Source: CAUZJF01 sp965248605 (GTDB lineage Bacteria; Chloroflexota; Dehalococcoidia; Lucifugimonadales; CAUZJF01). Taken from it: a stretch of 64,000 nt of DNA. The stretch lies in assembly GCA_965248605.1 (NCBI GenBank), contig CBDFJV010000007.1, positions 1,550,001-1,614,000 of the forward strand, in the 5' to 3' direction. The notes below the pieces were generated by a model. The model ran no database searches. It was not told the DNA's origin and saw nothing but the letters and a program-made list of their open reading frames with translations. This document shows positions 48,341-56,621 of the stretch, one piece after another (positions within the stretch are counted from its first letter, which is position 1; every line of letters starts with the position of its first letter). A program made the translations under genes and the position numbers.

Positions 48341-49726
48341 CTAAGCGACCTTTGCGCTCTGTCTCAGCGGACGCCCAGCGTGGATGTCCGCGTGGCAGGA
48401 CGCACAGGCGACGAGCGTCTTGCGACGCCGTTGCGCCATCAATTCCACCCAGACGGGCCTCTCAGCCCGACCATTCTTTCGCAGGTCTTTCATTGCCCGA
48501 ACGTGATGCACCTGCACCTTCACCGTTGAGCCACAAAGCTCGCAGGTATTGGCACGTACGCGCTGTTCGAGTTCCGTCCGACCGTTGATAAACGGAGGTG
48601 TTCGGTCGATTAGGGTTGCCGTGTTGTCTCGCGCCAGGGATACACCGCCCCAGTACGCCACCTTTGGATCTTCACCTGTTTGCTCCATCTTCACCAGCAG
48701 AACCTTCCGAGGCCCCGCCTTCGTCTGGATCGTGGTTTTGTACCGCCTGAACACCTGCGAGACGCTGATCTTCAGCTTCCCCGCGAGCGTCTTGGCAAGG
48801 GACACCTCCATGACCCATTTGAGGTGATTGAGTGCACCCAGGTTGAGAGCACGCCGGTAGTAATTGGCGACTCCCCGAAACTCCCGCTGGTACTGCTCCA
48901 CGATGCTGTATGGCGAGTCGTGACGCCGTTCCCCGCGTTGCTGCGGTTTGCCACCACGCATATATGCGGCGCTCTTTGCGCGTACTACGTCTGAGGGAAC
49001 GCGCAGCCCGATGATGCCGTTGACCGTTCTCCGGCCTCTGGCGTCGAGCTTGGTGTCGCTCCCCTGAACGACGACCTCGTAGCCGAGAAACCGTGCTGCC
49101 TCGGTTCGGCCGTGGGTGACCAGGGTTTTGGTGTCGGAAAGCTCCAGCTTGAGACTATCTCGCAGGAACTCACCTATCCTAACCTTGATCTCATCAGCCT
49201 CATCCTTTGGCCCCGTGAAGCCGAGCAGGAAGTCGTCGGCGTACCGTATGTACCGCAGGCGTCGGTATTCTGGGTCGTGCGTGTCGTTGTACGGCAACAA
49301 CCGCATGGCGGGGTTAAGAACCGCCGCTTCTTTGGCACGTCCAGCCCTCCGAAGGTATTTGGCTTTACAAGCCAGCCTGTTGTACTCCGGGTTCTTCCGT
49401 CGCTTCATGCCACGGTTGTATTCGGGCAAGAGCACTCCCTCCACGAACCTGTCCAACCGGTCCAGGTAAACGTTGGCAAGTATGGGACTCACCACGCCGC
49501 CCTGCGGAGTGCCACTGTAGGTGGCGTTGAACTTCCAGTCCTCCAGGTAGCCAGCCCGAAGAAGCTGTCTGATCAGCCGTAGAAACCGGTTGTCCTGGAT
49601 GCTCTCGGACAGTATTTCCAACAGCACCGAGTGGTCGATGTTGTCGAAGCAGCCCGAAATGTCTCCTTCTATGAACCAGGTGGTGCCCGTCCAGGTGCGG
49701 GTTATCTCCGTGAACGCGAGGTTACG
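48341..49726 (-). pseudogene. Group II intron RT, N-terminally truncated (I2)
   Basis: The frame is open from the IS256 junction and reads FIEGDISGCFDNIDHSVLLE, GTPQGGVVSPILANVYLDRL, IRYADDFLLGFTGPKDEADE and the HNH end CELCGSTVKVQVHHVRAMKD. The first RT motifs are missing. It is clearly related to but distinct from the I1 enzyme. Confidence 0.9.
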
Positions 49727-51076
49727 TCAATAGGTGTGTAAACGACATCAGGCGGCGACCTTCTCAGCCGTTGTCTCAATGGCGATTCCATCCGCATACT
49801 GTGCACCGAGGTAGACGTCTTCGATCAACTCAGGGGCCTTCAGACGCCTGAAGCGTCCTTCGGCGACCATCAACATTTTCCAGATCACCGCTATCACCCG
49901 ATCGACCCTCTTGTAGCGCTTGGCGGCATCGGTCCGAAGCCTGAGGGCCGCGAAGGGTGATTCTACCGGGTTCGTCGTGCGAAGGTGACCCCAATGCTCC
50001 TTTGGGAAGTCATAGAAGGTGACCATGCGGTCCCAGTCCCGCTCCAAGGCCTCTGAGGCCGCCTCGTAGGAAAGGTCGCCGCACCACCTGGTGAACACCG
50101 TCCTGAGCCGCTCAGCCTCTGTCCGAGTCGGCGCGTAGGGGATGGTACGCAGCATGAGCTTGGCCTGGTCCTGTTGTCGCTTTGGAAGCTTGGCGAGCAC
50201 GTTTACGATCTTGTGGTTCCAGCAGCGTTGCTCTGCCGCCTGCGGATAGACGTTGCGCAGAGCTCCCCAGATGCCCAGGTGTCCGTCTCCAACCACCAGC
50301 CTCGGGCAGCTCAAGCCCCGGCGCTTGATGTCCCTGAGCACCTCGGACCAGTTCTCTGTGGACTCCCTGTATCCGGGAACAGCGCTCACCACCACCTTGC
50401 TCCCGTCGCTCAGGGCCGCCATCACCACCAGTACCGCCGCCTTCTCCTTCTCAAGACCAGCCTTGACGTAGACTCCATCCACCCACATGTACACCACTTC
50501 CAGGTCATCGAGGGGCCGGCTGCGCCATTGGGCAAGCTCATCGTTCCACTTGGACTTCAACCGGGCCACCGTGCTCGCCGATACCGGTGCGTCCTCTCCC
50601 AGCAGCCCCCGCAAAGCCAGATCGAAGTCGCCTTCGGATAGACCGTGCAGGTACAGCTCGGGGATCAGCTCAGCAACCTTCCTGGTCCTGTTGACGAACA
50701 GCGGCAGCAGCCGGCTCTCGAACTGCTCCTCGGTATCGCGGACTCGCGGCCGCCTCAGCTGTATCGTTCCCGAACTCAGCGTAAGCCTCCGGGCTCTGCC
50801 GTATCCGTTCCGATAGCCGGTATCTGAGTCCGAGTCGGATCTGAGCGCCGACTTCGCCCTTCCCAGAAACGCCGTCACCTCCTCCTCCAGCAACTCCTGG
50901 ATCAGCCTCTGGACATGGCTTCGCACCCAATCCTCCAACTGCTCCCACTCCGGCCTTGACTCCGACCTACTCTCAGTGCTTTCCTTCCTCATGGGCGGTG
51001 TATCTCCTCTCTTGGGCCTCGAGCCCGTGTTGTTCACAGAGAGGGTACACCGCCTGACTGTTTACACACTTTTTGA
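49727..51076 (-). mobile_element. IS256-family element in intron I2
   Basis: 1350 bp. Ends are TCAATAGGTGTGTAAAC and TCAAAAAGTGTGTAAAC in inverted orientation. The flanking octamers (AGGTTACG and GGGTACCT) differ, so there is no 8-bp target duplication, consistent with an adjacent deletion that removed the RT start. Two remnants of the same family occur at 21941-22555 and 37069-37225. Confidence 0.9.
49748..51037 (-). CDS. IS256-family transposase
   Basis: 429 residues, intact. The N-terminal region has VRSHVQRLIQELLEEEVTAF. The DDE triad lies in VVYMWVDGVYVKAGLEKEKA (Asp), RLVVGDGHLGIWGALRN (Asp) and HLRTTNPVESPFAALRLRT (Glu). The family C-terminus is VIAVIWKMLMVAEGRFRRL. Confidence 0.95.
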   Translation of the reverse strand: MNNTGSRPKRGDTPPMRKESTESRSESRPEWEQLEDWVRSHVQRLIQELLEEEVTAFLGRAKSALRSDSDSDTGYRNGYGRARRLTLSSGTIQLRRPRVRDTEEQFESRLLPLFVNRTRKVAELIPELYLHGLSEGDFDLALRGLLGEDAPVSASTVARLKSKWNDELAQWRSRPLDDLEVVYMWVDGVYVKAGLEKEKAAVLVVMAALSDGSKVVVSAVPGYRESTENWSEVLRDIKRRGLSCPRLVVGDGHLGIWGALRNVYPQAAEQRCWNHKIVNVLAKLPKRQQDQAKLMLRTIPYAPTRTEAERLRTVFTRWCGDLSYEAASEALERDWDRMVTFYDFPKEHWGHLRTTNPVESPFAALRLRTDAAKRYKRVDRVIAVIWKMLMVAEGRFRRLKAPELIEDVYLGAQYADGIAIETTAEKVAA

Positions 51077-51349
51077 GGGTACCTCGTAGTGATTGGCATC
51101 GGGTTACAAGCGTTCTACCGATGGGCAGCCCTAAACACCGCCGAGAACTGAGGTTCAAGCAGTCTAGCCTTCACCATATTGCACGGGTCTTGCGGAACCG
51201 GTCCTTACAACGCTTTCAGGCCGTAGCCGCTTTACCGACATGCTGTTGTCCCCCTCGGCTTTCGCCTCAAGGTAGGTCGGTTGACCCAGGGACGTTCTCC
51301 GAGTCCCTCCCGATTATTCGGGGATTCCAAGCACCGTTAGACGGCGCAC

Positions 51350-51679
51350 GTAGACCAGCGCGTGCCAGCCGCCCGAGACCGCCAGGCGGCCTATCTTCGT
51401 CGTCCACGTCCCGATGGTGTTGTACGGGATGACGCAGCGCTCATAACCCCCACTGAGCGCCATGCCCTCGACGCCCCTTATGAGGTGGGCCGTGTCGGGC
51501 GGCTGCTTGAGCAGGCAGGCCCAGATGGCCTTGAGCGCCGTCTGGGAGCCCACCATCGAGAGGAACCAGAGGGTCTCGGCCTCCTCGTCTCTGGCGAAGG
51601 CGTCGGCGGTGGCCGAAAACCCGCCGGCGGAGATCGTGAACAGGGCTTCAGGGTCGAGTGTGTATTCGGTTGCAAGCAT
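51350..51679 (-). CDS. Unknown conserved-looking protein, first exon (110 codons)
   Basis: The ATG at 51679 follows AAAGGAGA. The sequence (MLATEYTLDPEALFTISAGG, DEEAETLWFLSMVGSQTALK, IRGVEGMALSGGYERCVIPY) ends at the intron boundary exactly on a codon (WHALVY). The rest of the gene is not found in the window. It follows the RadC-type gene in the arm B operon. Family not recognised; possibly a small accessory protein common on conjugative elements. Confidence 0.65.
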
Positions 51680-51761
51680 GGGCTGTCTCCTTTTCAGTTG
51701 GCGTGGGTGATGCGCGGGAGGAGCGGTCCCTCCACGTGAGCGCGTGGCCGGTGGTCGGCCT

Positions 51762-52265
51762 CTAGGCGGACATGTGGCCCCGCTCCTTCAGGCTGACCGC
51801 CCTGTCGCCCCCGATCACGACGTGGTCCAATAGCTCGATGCCCAGGAGCTCTGCGGCCTGGACCAGCCGCCCTGTGAGGGCCACGTCCTCCGGGCTGGGC
51901 TCGGCCGCACCGCTGGGGTGGTTATGAACGACGATGATGCGCGAAACGGCCTCGTTCACGGCGGGGCGCAGCACCTCGGCGGTCCGCACCTCCGTCGACG
52001 ATACCGTGCCCTGGTAGATCACCCTCTGGCCGACGAGCCGGTTCCTGATGTCGAGCAGGAGCACGCGGAGCTGCTCCTGTGCAAGCGGGGCCATCTCCGG
52101 GGCCAGCAGCCGCCGCACCTCCTCAGCCGACGAGATGGTCGGACGGTCCTCGGCGGGACGGCCGGGCTGGGTCTCTATCCCGTAGCGCATGGCCAGCTCG
52201 CCCAGGACGCGCACGTTGCTCCGCAGGGCGTCCAGCAGCGTCTCTTCGTGAATGGCAGTAGTCAT
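51762..52265 (-). CDS. RadC-type JAB/MPN domain protein
   Basis: 167 residues. It contains the JAMM-like motif VVHNHPSGAAEPSPEDVALT preceded by LLLDIRNRLVGQRVIYQGT, the conserved RadC core. The N-terminal HhH part of full-length RadC is reduced. On mobile elements such proteins accompany SSB and annealing proteins; despite the name, a role in recombination is unproven. Confidence 0.9.
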   Translation of the reverse strand: MTTAIHEETLLDALRSNVRVLGELAMRYGIETQPGRPAEDRPTISSAEEVRRLLAPEMAPLAQEQLRVLLLDIRNRLVGQRVIYQGTVSSTEVRTAEVLRPAVNEAVSRIIVVHNHPSGAAEPSPEDVALTGRLVQAAELLGIELLDHVVIGGDRAVSLKERGHMSA

Positions 52266-52304
52266 CTTGGGGTCTCCTTTGAGGTGATTGGTTGCGAACG
52301 AAAA

Positions 52305-52336
52305 GCGGGGCCGCCCCTGTAGAGGAGCGACCCCGT
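52305..52336 (-). terminator. Intercistronic GC hairpin (ssb / radC-type)
   Basis: GCGGGGCCGC pairs with GCGACCCCGT with one internal mismatch. It lies between the ssb stop and the next start. Confidence 0.5.
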
Positions 52337-52379
52337 TGAGCGCCCGCCGCAGGCCGGACGGCTGTGTACCGGCTGCGGC

Positions 52380-52814
52380 TCAGAAGGGCGAGGCTATCGC
52401 CTCCTCCTGGCCGTTAGGAGAGGGCTGGGCGCCGGCGTCGCTCTCGATCTCCGTGTCGCGGTGGCCGTTACGTGAGTCCAGGAACACCACGTCCCTGGCG
52501 TGCACCTCGGTGTAGTACCGGCGCTGTCCGTCTGTAGCCTGCCCTGAGCCCGTCGAAGGGGCCTCGTAGCCGTCGTAGACGAGGCGACCCGTCACATACA
52601 GGCGGTCGCCTTTGGCGACGTATTGATTGATGGTTTCGGCGAGCTTCGCCCAGCAGACCACCCGATGCCAATCCGTGGTCGACTCGCCGTCCTTGCGCTG
52701 CCGGTCGGTCGCCAGGCTCAGGTTGGTCACTGCGGTCCCGTTGCTCGTATAGCGCATCTCCGGCTCAGCTCCGACGCGTCCCAGTAGCTCGACTCTGTTT
52801 ATCGTCCTTGCCAT
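52380..52814 (-). CDS. ssb: Single-stranded DNA-binding protein
   Basis: 144 residues with the OB-fold signature of SSB: NRVELLGRVGAEPEMRYTSN, NLSLATDRQRK, TDWHRVVCWAKLAETINQYV, KGDRLYVTGRL. An insertion STGSGQATDGQ between strands corresponds to a dispersed palindromic repeat at 52542-52560 that has been accommodated in frame. The C-terminus ends EEAIASPF rather than the usual DDxPF, but the acidic tip with Pro-Phe is partly kept. Coats ssDNA during replication or transfer. Confidence 0.95.
   Translation of the reverse strand: MARTINRVELLGRVGAEPEMRYTSNGTAVTNLSLATDRQRKDGESTTDWHRVVCWAKLAETINQYVAKGDRLYVTGRLVYDGYEAPSTGSGQATDGQRRYYTEVHARDVVFLDSRNGHRDTEIESDAGAQPSPNGQEEAIASPF
52542..52560. repeat. 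Dispersed repeat inserted in frame in ssb
   Basis: CCCTGAGCCCGTCGAAGGG resembles the widely distributed CCTGAGC...TCGAAGGG dispersed repeat known from many bacterial genomes (from memory). It encodes part of the SSB insertion STGSGQA. Confidence 0.6.
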
Positions 52815-52862
52815 TTCAGCTCTCCTTGTGTGTGATGTGCCGTGAAGTCACGGCCAATAGAA

Positions 52863-52894
52863 GCGGGACCGTCCGGTCTTGGGATCGGCCCCGT
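52863..52894 (-). terminator. Intercistronic GC hairpin (before ssb)
   Basis: GCGGGACCG pairs with CGGCCCCGT with one mismatch, in the gap between 52919 and 52814. Confidence 0.45.
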
Positions 52895-52918
52895 CCAGGG
52901 CGCTCCGGAGTCGGAGCG

Positions 52919-53347
52919 TCAGCTGCGGTCCCCTGCCCCCTGAACCTCGTCTCCCTTGAGAGCATCCGCGACGTGATCGGCGAGCTCAGCGTTCGGGTCT
53001 TCGGCACCCGGCTCCACCCGCGCGTGGTCCTCGTCGGGGAACAGTGTGTCGGGATCGAGGGGCGCTACCGCGTCCTTGAGCCGCCCGATGGCGGCGATCC
53101 TGGCCCTGCCGGACGTCTCCGGGTCGAGCGACCTGACGAAGTTCAGCGAGGCGGCCACAAGACTTGCGTGCGCCCCGTTCGTGCACCTCACCCGCAGGGA
53201 GGCGTCCGCCGTTCTCTCAAGCTCGGCCAGCCTCGATACCCGGTTGGCCAACCGGACCTGCGCCGAGGCGATCTCGTTGCTGAGCCGGGCGACCTCGCGG
53301 GTCGCGCTCGGCAGCTTCCTGAGCGTCTTCGATACGAATCTGCTCAT
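52919..53347 (-). CDS. Hypothetical protein with helical N-terminus
   Basis: 142 residues. The N-terminal half is predicted helical/coiled coil (SATREVARLSNEIASAQVRL, ANRVSRLAELERTADASLRV); the C-terminal half is acidic. No motif is recognised. It lies between the nuclease and ssb genes in the arm B operon, flanked by GC hairpins. It is absent from arm A. Confidence 0.65.
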   Translation of the reverse strand: MSRFVSKTLRKLPSATREVARLSNEIASAQVRLANRVSRLAELERTADASLRVRCTNGAHASLVAASLNFVRSLDPETSGRARIAAIGRLKDAVAPLDPDTLFPDEDHARVEPGAEDPNAELADHVADALKGDEVQGAGDRS

Positions 53348-53442
53348 CTTCCTACTCCTTTCGCTTTCAGTGTTCCGGTCGGACGTTGCGGAGGAGAACC
53401 TCGGATGGGCCCGCCTCCGTAAGGCTCTCGGAGACGGAGCGT

Positions 53443-54525
53443 CTAGCTGACCCTCACGTACTCAGAGTCGTGCTCGGTCACTATCTCCTCTCGGGTCTCA
53501 GGGTCGAGGGCCTCATTCAGCTTCCTGTAGTCGACCGAGTAGCGGCGGGAGTGGACCAGGCTGACGGTGCGTTCCTTCGCCCGGCCCTCAATGGGCGTCT
53601 TCGTGAGACCCTGCTGGCGCATCCACGTCTTGAGGATGTCGAGCGCCTCTCGCCTGGCCCGGTCCGGCTCCCTGGTCGACTCTTGAGCCGCCTCATATGC
53701 GGCCAACGCAGCCCGTGCGTCCTGTCTTGTGACCCGGTTCTCCGACTCCGTAGCTTCAGCGGAGCCGGAGGCTTTCTCCACCTCGCTGGCGGAGACCGCG
53801 TTACCGGGCAGGCAGGTGTTCAGGAACGGGCATCCCCGGCACTGCCAGCTGTCGGCGGTGAAGTCTCTCTCCGGCAGCGCGTCGGGGTCGGGGCCGTTCA
53901 ACTCGTAGTGGTCCGCCAGCTCGCCGAGCCATCCGCAGACCCGTTCCAGGGCCTGCGTTACCCGGTCGGCTGGAATCACCTCCACGTCCCACTCCCTGCT
54001 TCCCGTGTCCATCGTTGCGATCACCCCGTCGCGCGGCTCTCTGTATTTCCCGTAGGTATACAGCGCAAGCTGCGCGACCGATTCGGGATGGCTCCGCTCC
54101 GCCCCAAGGGCCTGCCAGCGGCGGTAGGCCGAAGGCCCCCTCGTCTTGATCTCGACGATCACCTCCGGCCCGCCAAAGAAGGGCAGGACGCCGGTCGCGT
54201 CGGGGTGCCCGGTCACCTTCAGGTTCGGAGCGATCTGGAAGGCAACAGTCTGAGGGGCCTGTGGGTCGGTTGCGATAACGTCCCAGCCCGCGCGCTCCAT
54301 TGCGCGCAGCACCACCGGCTCAAGGGCGGAGCCCGCCTCCATGACGGTCAGCGCCTCGTCGGTGGGCGGGTTCGTCGGTTCGTGTTCCGTTGCGGCGTAC
54401 CAGAGGGCGCGGCGACAGCCGGCTGCTGCGGATGCCCGCACCACCAGTGTGCCGTCGCCGTCGAAATACGCCGACGGGCGGGAGTAGACTCCGTTACGGG
54501 GCGGGTCCTGTTCGTTCTGTTCCAT
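53443..54525 (-). CDS. Cas4/RecB-like PD-(D/E)XK nuclease with Fe-S cluster cysteines
   Basis: 360 residues from the ATG at 54525 (GGAGG 9 nt upstream). The nuclease core is GHPDATG (Asp), VIVEIKTRG (ExK) and ESVAQLALYTYG (QxxxY). Four cysteines, one in AGCRRALWYA near the N-terminus and three in WQCRGCPFLNTCLPG, match the 4Fe-4S arrangement of Cas4/AddB nucleases. A C-terminal extension of about 100 residues has no clear relative. No cas genes are nearby, so it more likely acts in recombination with the Rad52-type protein, as similar phage/plasmid pairs do. Confidence 0.88.
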   Translation of the reverse strand: MEQNEQDPPRNGVYSRPSAYFDGDGTLVVRASAAAGCRRALWYAATEHEPTNPPTDEALTVMEAGSALEPVVLRAMERAGWDVIATDPQAPQTVAFQIAPNLKVTGHPDATGVLPFFGGPEVIVEIKTRGPSAYRRWQALGAERSHPESVAQLALYTYGKYREPRDGVIATMDTGSREWDVEVIPADRVTQALERVCGWLGELADHYELNGPDPDALPERDFTADSWQCRGCPFLNTCLPGNAVSASEVEKASGSAEATESENRVTRQDARAALAAYEAAQESTREPDRARREALDILKTWMRQQGLTKTPIEGRAKERTVSLVHSRRYSVDYRKLNEALDPETREEIVTEHDSEYVRVS

Positions 54526-54551
54526 TGCTTCGTCCTCCTTTCTAACGTAAG

Positions 54552-54581
54552 AGCGGGGCCGTCCCATGAGACAGCCCCGCT
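54552..54581 (-). terminator. Intercistronic GC hairpin
   Basis: AGCGGGG pairs with CCCCGCT across a 16-nt loop, between the TSCPD-protein gene and the nuclease gene. Confidence 0.55.
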
Positions 54582-54611
54582 TGCCTGCGATCTCTCCGTT
54601 GTTCGTGCGGC

Positions 54612-55004
54612 TCATGCGGCGAGCTTCGCTTCGGTTGCCTCCACCTCCTCTCCCGCCTTCAGGAATCCTTTGAGCACGTGCGCGATGGCGTCGCCCAGCC
54701 CGTGGACGAACACGGTCGTGCCGTCATTGAGCTGGTTCGGCCACGGCTGCATCTCGTGAATGCCCTGACACTGGCCAATCAGCTCTTCCAGCGGAGTTCC
54801 GCGCCGCAGGTGCAGCGAGACCAGCCGGCAGGCCAGCTCGGTCACGCCGCCCTCGAAGCTGCCCGCTTTGCCCAGGGTGCCAAAGACCTCGAACGGCTCG
54901 CCGTCCTCGTCCGTCGAGACGGTCACGTAGAGATTGCCCCGCTCGGTCCTCAGCCGCGTGGTCGTGCTCGGCAGCGTGGTCGGCCTGCTTCTTGTCGTCG
55001 TCAT
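54612..55004 (-). CDS. Stand-alone TSCPD-domain protein
   Basis: About 130 residues. RTERGNLYVTVSTDEDGEPF, EVFGTLGKAGSFEGGVTELA, CRLVSLHLRRGTPLEELIGQ and GLGDAIAHVL match the C-terminal TSCPD domain of B12-dependent ribonucleotide reductases (NrdJ). Only this domain is present. The start overlaps the preceding stop, so translation is coupled. Its role on a mobile element is unknown; a regulator or partner of host nucleotide reduction is conceivable. Confidence 0.8.
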   Translation of the reverse strand: MTTTRSRPTTLPSTTTRLRTERGNLYVTVSTDEDGEPFEVFGTLGKAGSFEGGVTELACRLVSLHLRRGTPLEELIGQCQGIHEMQPWPNQLNDGTTVFVHGLGDAIAHVLKGFLKAGEEVEATEAKLAA

Positions 55005-55303
55005 CGTCCTCCCTCCTTCCACAAGGCCAGTAGGTCGAGGGTGCTGGTGCAGCTCGGACAGAAGAGGCCGCCCAGCTGGTCGATTGGCTGTCCGCAGTCC
55101 GGGCAGGGCAGCCTGAGCATTCCGACCAGGTTGTCCCGGTCATTATTGTCGGCGGCCTCCCACAGGAGCACCTCCTGCTCGACCCCGGCCACCTCCTCGA
55201 CCAGCCTCCTCAGCCGCCGCTGCACCCGCTCGATCTCGTTGCACTGGATTGCGAGCCGCCTCTGTACCGGCTTCATCTTTCGTAGGGTCCGTTTCTCATA
55301 CAT
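55001..55303 (-). CDS. Coiled-coil zinc-ribbon protein
   Basis: 100 residues from the ATG at 55303. The N-terminal basic helix (YEKRTLRKMKPVQRRLAIQC) and heptad-like segment (ERVQRRLRRLVEEVAGVEQE) are followed by a zinc ribbon (CPDCGQP...CPSCTS). Family not known. It lies 4 bp after the previous gene. Probably nucleic-acid or protein binding. Confidence 0.65.
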   Translation of the reverse strand: MYEKRTLRKMKPVQRRLAIQCNEIERVQRRLRRLVEEVAGVEQEVLLWEAADNNDRDNLVGMLRLPCPDCGQPIDQLGGLFCPSCTSTLDLLALWKEGGR

Positions 55304-55307
55304 CTCG

Positions 55308-55580
55308 TCACTCCTTCCCTTTGCAGTGCGGGCACCGGACGAGCCTGTGCCCGAGCCGCTTCTGAATCTCAACCGTGTACTCCGCATGGACCCGCTTGAA
55401 GAGCTCATGAGAGCGCCTTACGACCTCGTGGAGCGGCGCGCGTCTCGAATCGAAGCACTCGTCGCTCACCTCCTCGATCTCCTCCAGGAAGCGCCTGTCG
55501 CCGATCCTGTACATCTCGCACCAGAGGGTGGCGACGTCCTCCTCGAACTGGTCGACAACGGACTTAATGCCTGTCTTCAT
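55308..55580 (-). CDS. Small helical protein with C-terminal CxxC
   Basis: 90 residues, strongly charged and helical (VVDQFEEDVATLWCEMYRIG, RRAPLHEVVRRSHELFKRVH), ending RCPHCKGKE. A single CxxC might pair in a dimer. Good ribosome-binding site (GGAGG upstream). Function unknown. Absent from arm A. Confidence 0.65.
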   Translation of the reverse strand: MKTGIKSVVDQFEEDVATLWCEMYRIGDRRFLEEIEEVSDECFDSRRAPLHEVVRRSHELFKRVHAEYTVEIQKRLGHRLVRCPHCKGKE

Positions 55581-55617
55581 CTCGTCTCCTTCCTCCGGCT
55601 TGCGGGCCGAGAACGAG

Positions 55618-55653
55618 AACGGGGCCGGACGATCTGAGCGTCACGGCCCCGTT
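55618..55653 (-). terminator. Intercistronic GC hairpin after the Rad52-type gene
   Basis: AACGGGGCC pairs perfectly with GGCCCCGTT around an 18-nt loop. No T-run follows, so it may act in mRNA processing or stability rather than termination. Confidence 0.6.
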
Positions 55654-55681
55654 CAGGTTCGGGTCTGGTCTGTTGTTGTGG

Positions 55682-56515
55682 TCACGCGGCTTCGGGCACC
55701 TCCGACTGCTGCATCTGCCGGAGCTTATTGGTCGCACCCTCCACCAGCGGGGTCAGCTCGGACGCCGACAGCTCGTCCAGGTCCCTGCCGGTCTTGGCCT
55801 TTACGACCTGGCGCACCTGGCTCTCGTCGAAGCCCTGCAGGGCGGCGAGCTGGATGAGCGTCGCTCTCAGCGAGGGGGCGAGTGAGTCGGCTGTGCCGAC
55901 TCCAGCACTTTGCGCGGCCCTATGGCCGTTGGCTGGCTGGTCGCCGTACAGGTCATTCCCAAATCCGCTGCCGAAAGTCCGCAGGGCGCGCTTGAGGCCG
56001 TCGGTCACGGCGGCCTTGAAGGCAGTCTCGTGGCCCTCCCCGGTCTCCTCGGCGACGACGTGGAAGCCCACGTCGGTGCGTGGGGGCGCGCCTGGGACGG
56101 CCACCCGAACCGGGGCGCTGTAGGCGCGGGTGCGCCGCACCTCCCCCGTCTTAGGGTCGACGCTCTCGATCTCGCGCAGGACCACCTCTCCGGCGAGGTC
56201 AAACCCCCAACCCCCGTGGCCAAAGATGCGATTGGCCTGGTCGATGACCGTGTGCCCCTCTATGTAGCTGTAGTCGCGCCCGGCCCGGCCCTTGCGGTGG
56301 GACACGAGGCTCGGGTCCAGCGGCTGCGACAGCTTCTCGGTTATTGCAGGGGGCAGGCTGTCCCAGCCGTCGACCAGCGCAGACCCGGCTGGGCCGGGTC
56401 CGCCGTTTGCAACGGTCTGCATGTGCCGTCCGTTGTTCGCCTCGGCTACCTTCCCGTTCCCCGTATCGGGGTACGTGGCAGCCTTTTTCGCTCCGTTGTT
56501 GCTTGCGTTTGTCAT
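55682..56515 (-). CDS. Rad52-type single-strand annealing protein (arm B)
   Basis: 277 residues from the ATG at 56515 (AAAAGGAG upstream). The Rad52/Rad22-like core is GRAGRDYSYIEGHTVIDQAN, FGHGGWGFDLAGEVVL, RAYSAPVRVAVPG and GEGHETAFKAAVTDGLKRAL. The C-terminal 70 residues (QLAALQGFDESQVRQVVKAK, TGRDLDELSASELTPLVEGA) form a separate helical domain. The N-terminal part is almost identical to the arm A fusion. It likely pairs with SSB and the Cas4-like nuclease in recombination or plasmid repair. Confidence 0.9.
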   Translation of the reverse strand: MTNASNNGAKKAATYPDTGNGKVAEANNGRHMQTVANGGPGPAGSALVDGWDSLPPAITEKLSQPLDPSLVSHRKGRAGRDYSYIEGHTVIDQANRIFGHGGWGFDLAGEVVLREIESVDPKTGEVRRTRAYSAPVRVAVPGAPPRTDVGFHVVAEETGEGHETAFKAAVTDGLKRALRTFGSGFGNDLYGDQPANGHRAAQSAGVGTADSLAPSLRATLIQLAALQGFDESQVRQVVKAKTGRDLDELSASELTPLVEGATNKLRQMQQSEVPEAA

Positions 56516-56621
56516 CGTCTTCTCCTTTTGCATGTGGTGTTCGTCTATCTATTGCCATGTTCCAAGCGGTCTCTGTCCGTGCGCGGGCTCTCACACGTCG
56601 TCGTCTCATGCTTCCTCCTTC

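Larger units (their letters stand above)
48214..51349 (-). mobile_element. Group II intron I2, disrupted by IS256, joining two unrelated exons
   Basis: 5' end GTGCGCCGTC at 51349, domain V at 48277-48310, 3' end GGCCTACCCTAC at 48214. Same lineage as I1. The middle is replaced by an IS256 element (49727-51076), with loss of the RT N-terminal part. The upstream exon is the unknown gene at 51350-51679 and the downstream exon is the helicase out of frame, so the halves probably come from different intron copies. Confidence 0.88.
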
